Assembly (NCBI RefSeq): GCF_900258045.1
Contig: NZ_OGVD01000003.1
Coordinates: forward strand, 434,001-498,000
DNA from: Sphingorhabdus sp. EL138
Lineage (GTDB): Bacteria; Pseudomonadota; Alphaproteobacteria; Sphingomonadales; Sphingomonadaceae
DNA length: 64,000 nucleotides
Direction: 5' to 3'
This document shows, piece after piece, positions 63,868 to 64,000 of this stretch (positions are counted from its first letter, which is position 1; each line of letters starts with the position of its first letter). Made by a program: the position numbers and the translations under genes. The notes under the pieces were generated by a model. It was not told where the DNA came from. It did not search any database and saw nothing but the letters and a program-made list of their open reading frames with translations.

Positions 63868-64000
63868 GATATCTCCAATATCTCAGTTACCCCCTACATA
63901 GGCAGGAACTGCGCCAGTTTCAAATGGCTTTCGCGTCTTTTACAAGCGGCAGCGCTTAATGTAGTCACAATCGGTTCATAACTTCTGACGGTTTATCCGT

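Overview
The window looks like part of an alphaproteobacterial, most likely Sphingomonadales, chromosome. The evidence is the conserved housekeeping block at the right end (rpmH, rnpA, yidD, yidC, engB, a glutathione S-transferase, dapE, an Smr-domain gene, mltA, a Tim44-like gene), together with a MucR regulator and MbcA/ParS and RepB-type ParB proteins typical of this class. The core block is GC-rich with sphingomonad codon use. Much of the rest, above all 6.4-25 kb, is visibly AT-richer and looks acquired.

The left 53.6 kb reads as one large composite genomic island. It begins inside a tnsB/tniA transposase whose reading frame is open at the window edge, continues with tniB and tniQ (a Tn7-like transposition module) and two unknown genes convergent with it. 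It ends at about 53,598, where the chromosomal gene comM (yifB/Mg chelatase-like) is cut after its GGG motif. comM is the classical target of Tn6022/AbaR-type Tn7-like islands, so I infer a Tn7-like element in comM with its other end beyond the left edge.

Cargo, left to right. (1) 6.4-25.3 kb: a secondary-metabolite cluster in two long minus-strand operons. One encodes a dissociated fatty-acid/polyketide-type machinery (ACP, FabZ-like dehydratase, KAS plus a KAS-like partner without catalytic residues, FabG, PPTase, SDR, crotonase, MaoC). The other encodes an adenylation-carrier didomain protein, an SbnA-like PLP enzyme, an M24 hydrolase, a Nudix protein, an HpaB-type monooxygenase, a LOG-family phosphoribohydrolase, a KAS III-like enzyme and a thioesterase-fold protein. 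Between them lies a complete class 2 dihydroorotate dehydrogenase (candidate self-resistance gene), followed by a MATE exporter and MucR. (2) 25.7-32.1 kb: an APH-fold kinase, an RND efflux pair and an EamA transporter. (3) 32.4-44.2 kb: a defence-like region with a tyrosine recombinase, two different RES/Xre toxin-antitoxin modules, a DUF2235 membrane hydrolase, and a bacterial ubiquitin-like operon (triple Ubl, DUF6791-E1, DUF6527) followed by a nuclease-helicase. (4) 44.3-47.3 kb: small secreted proteins, orphan MbcA/ParS-like proteins, a thermonuclease and an excalibur protein. (5) 47.3-51.4 kb: a nested serine recombinase-ParB-ParB element. (6) 51.7-53.2 kb: a secreted repeat protein and a small hypothetical.

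Right of the junction lie the remaining 5' half of comM, two small envelope genes and the housekeeping block, all apparently intact. The strongest candidates for something new are the Ubl-E1-DUF6527-helicase operon and the pyrD-containing biosynthetic cluster carried on a comM-targeted Tn7-like island.
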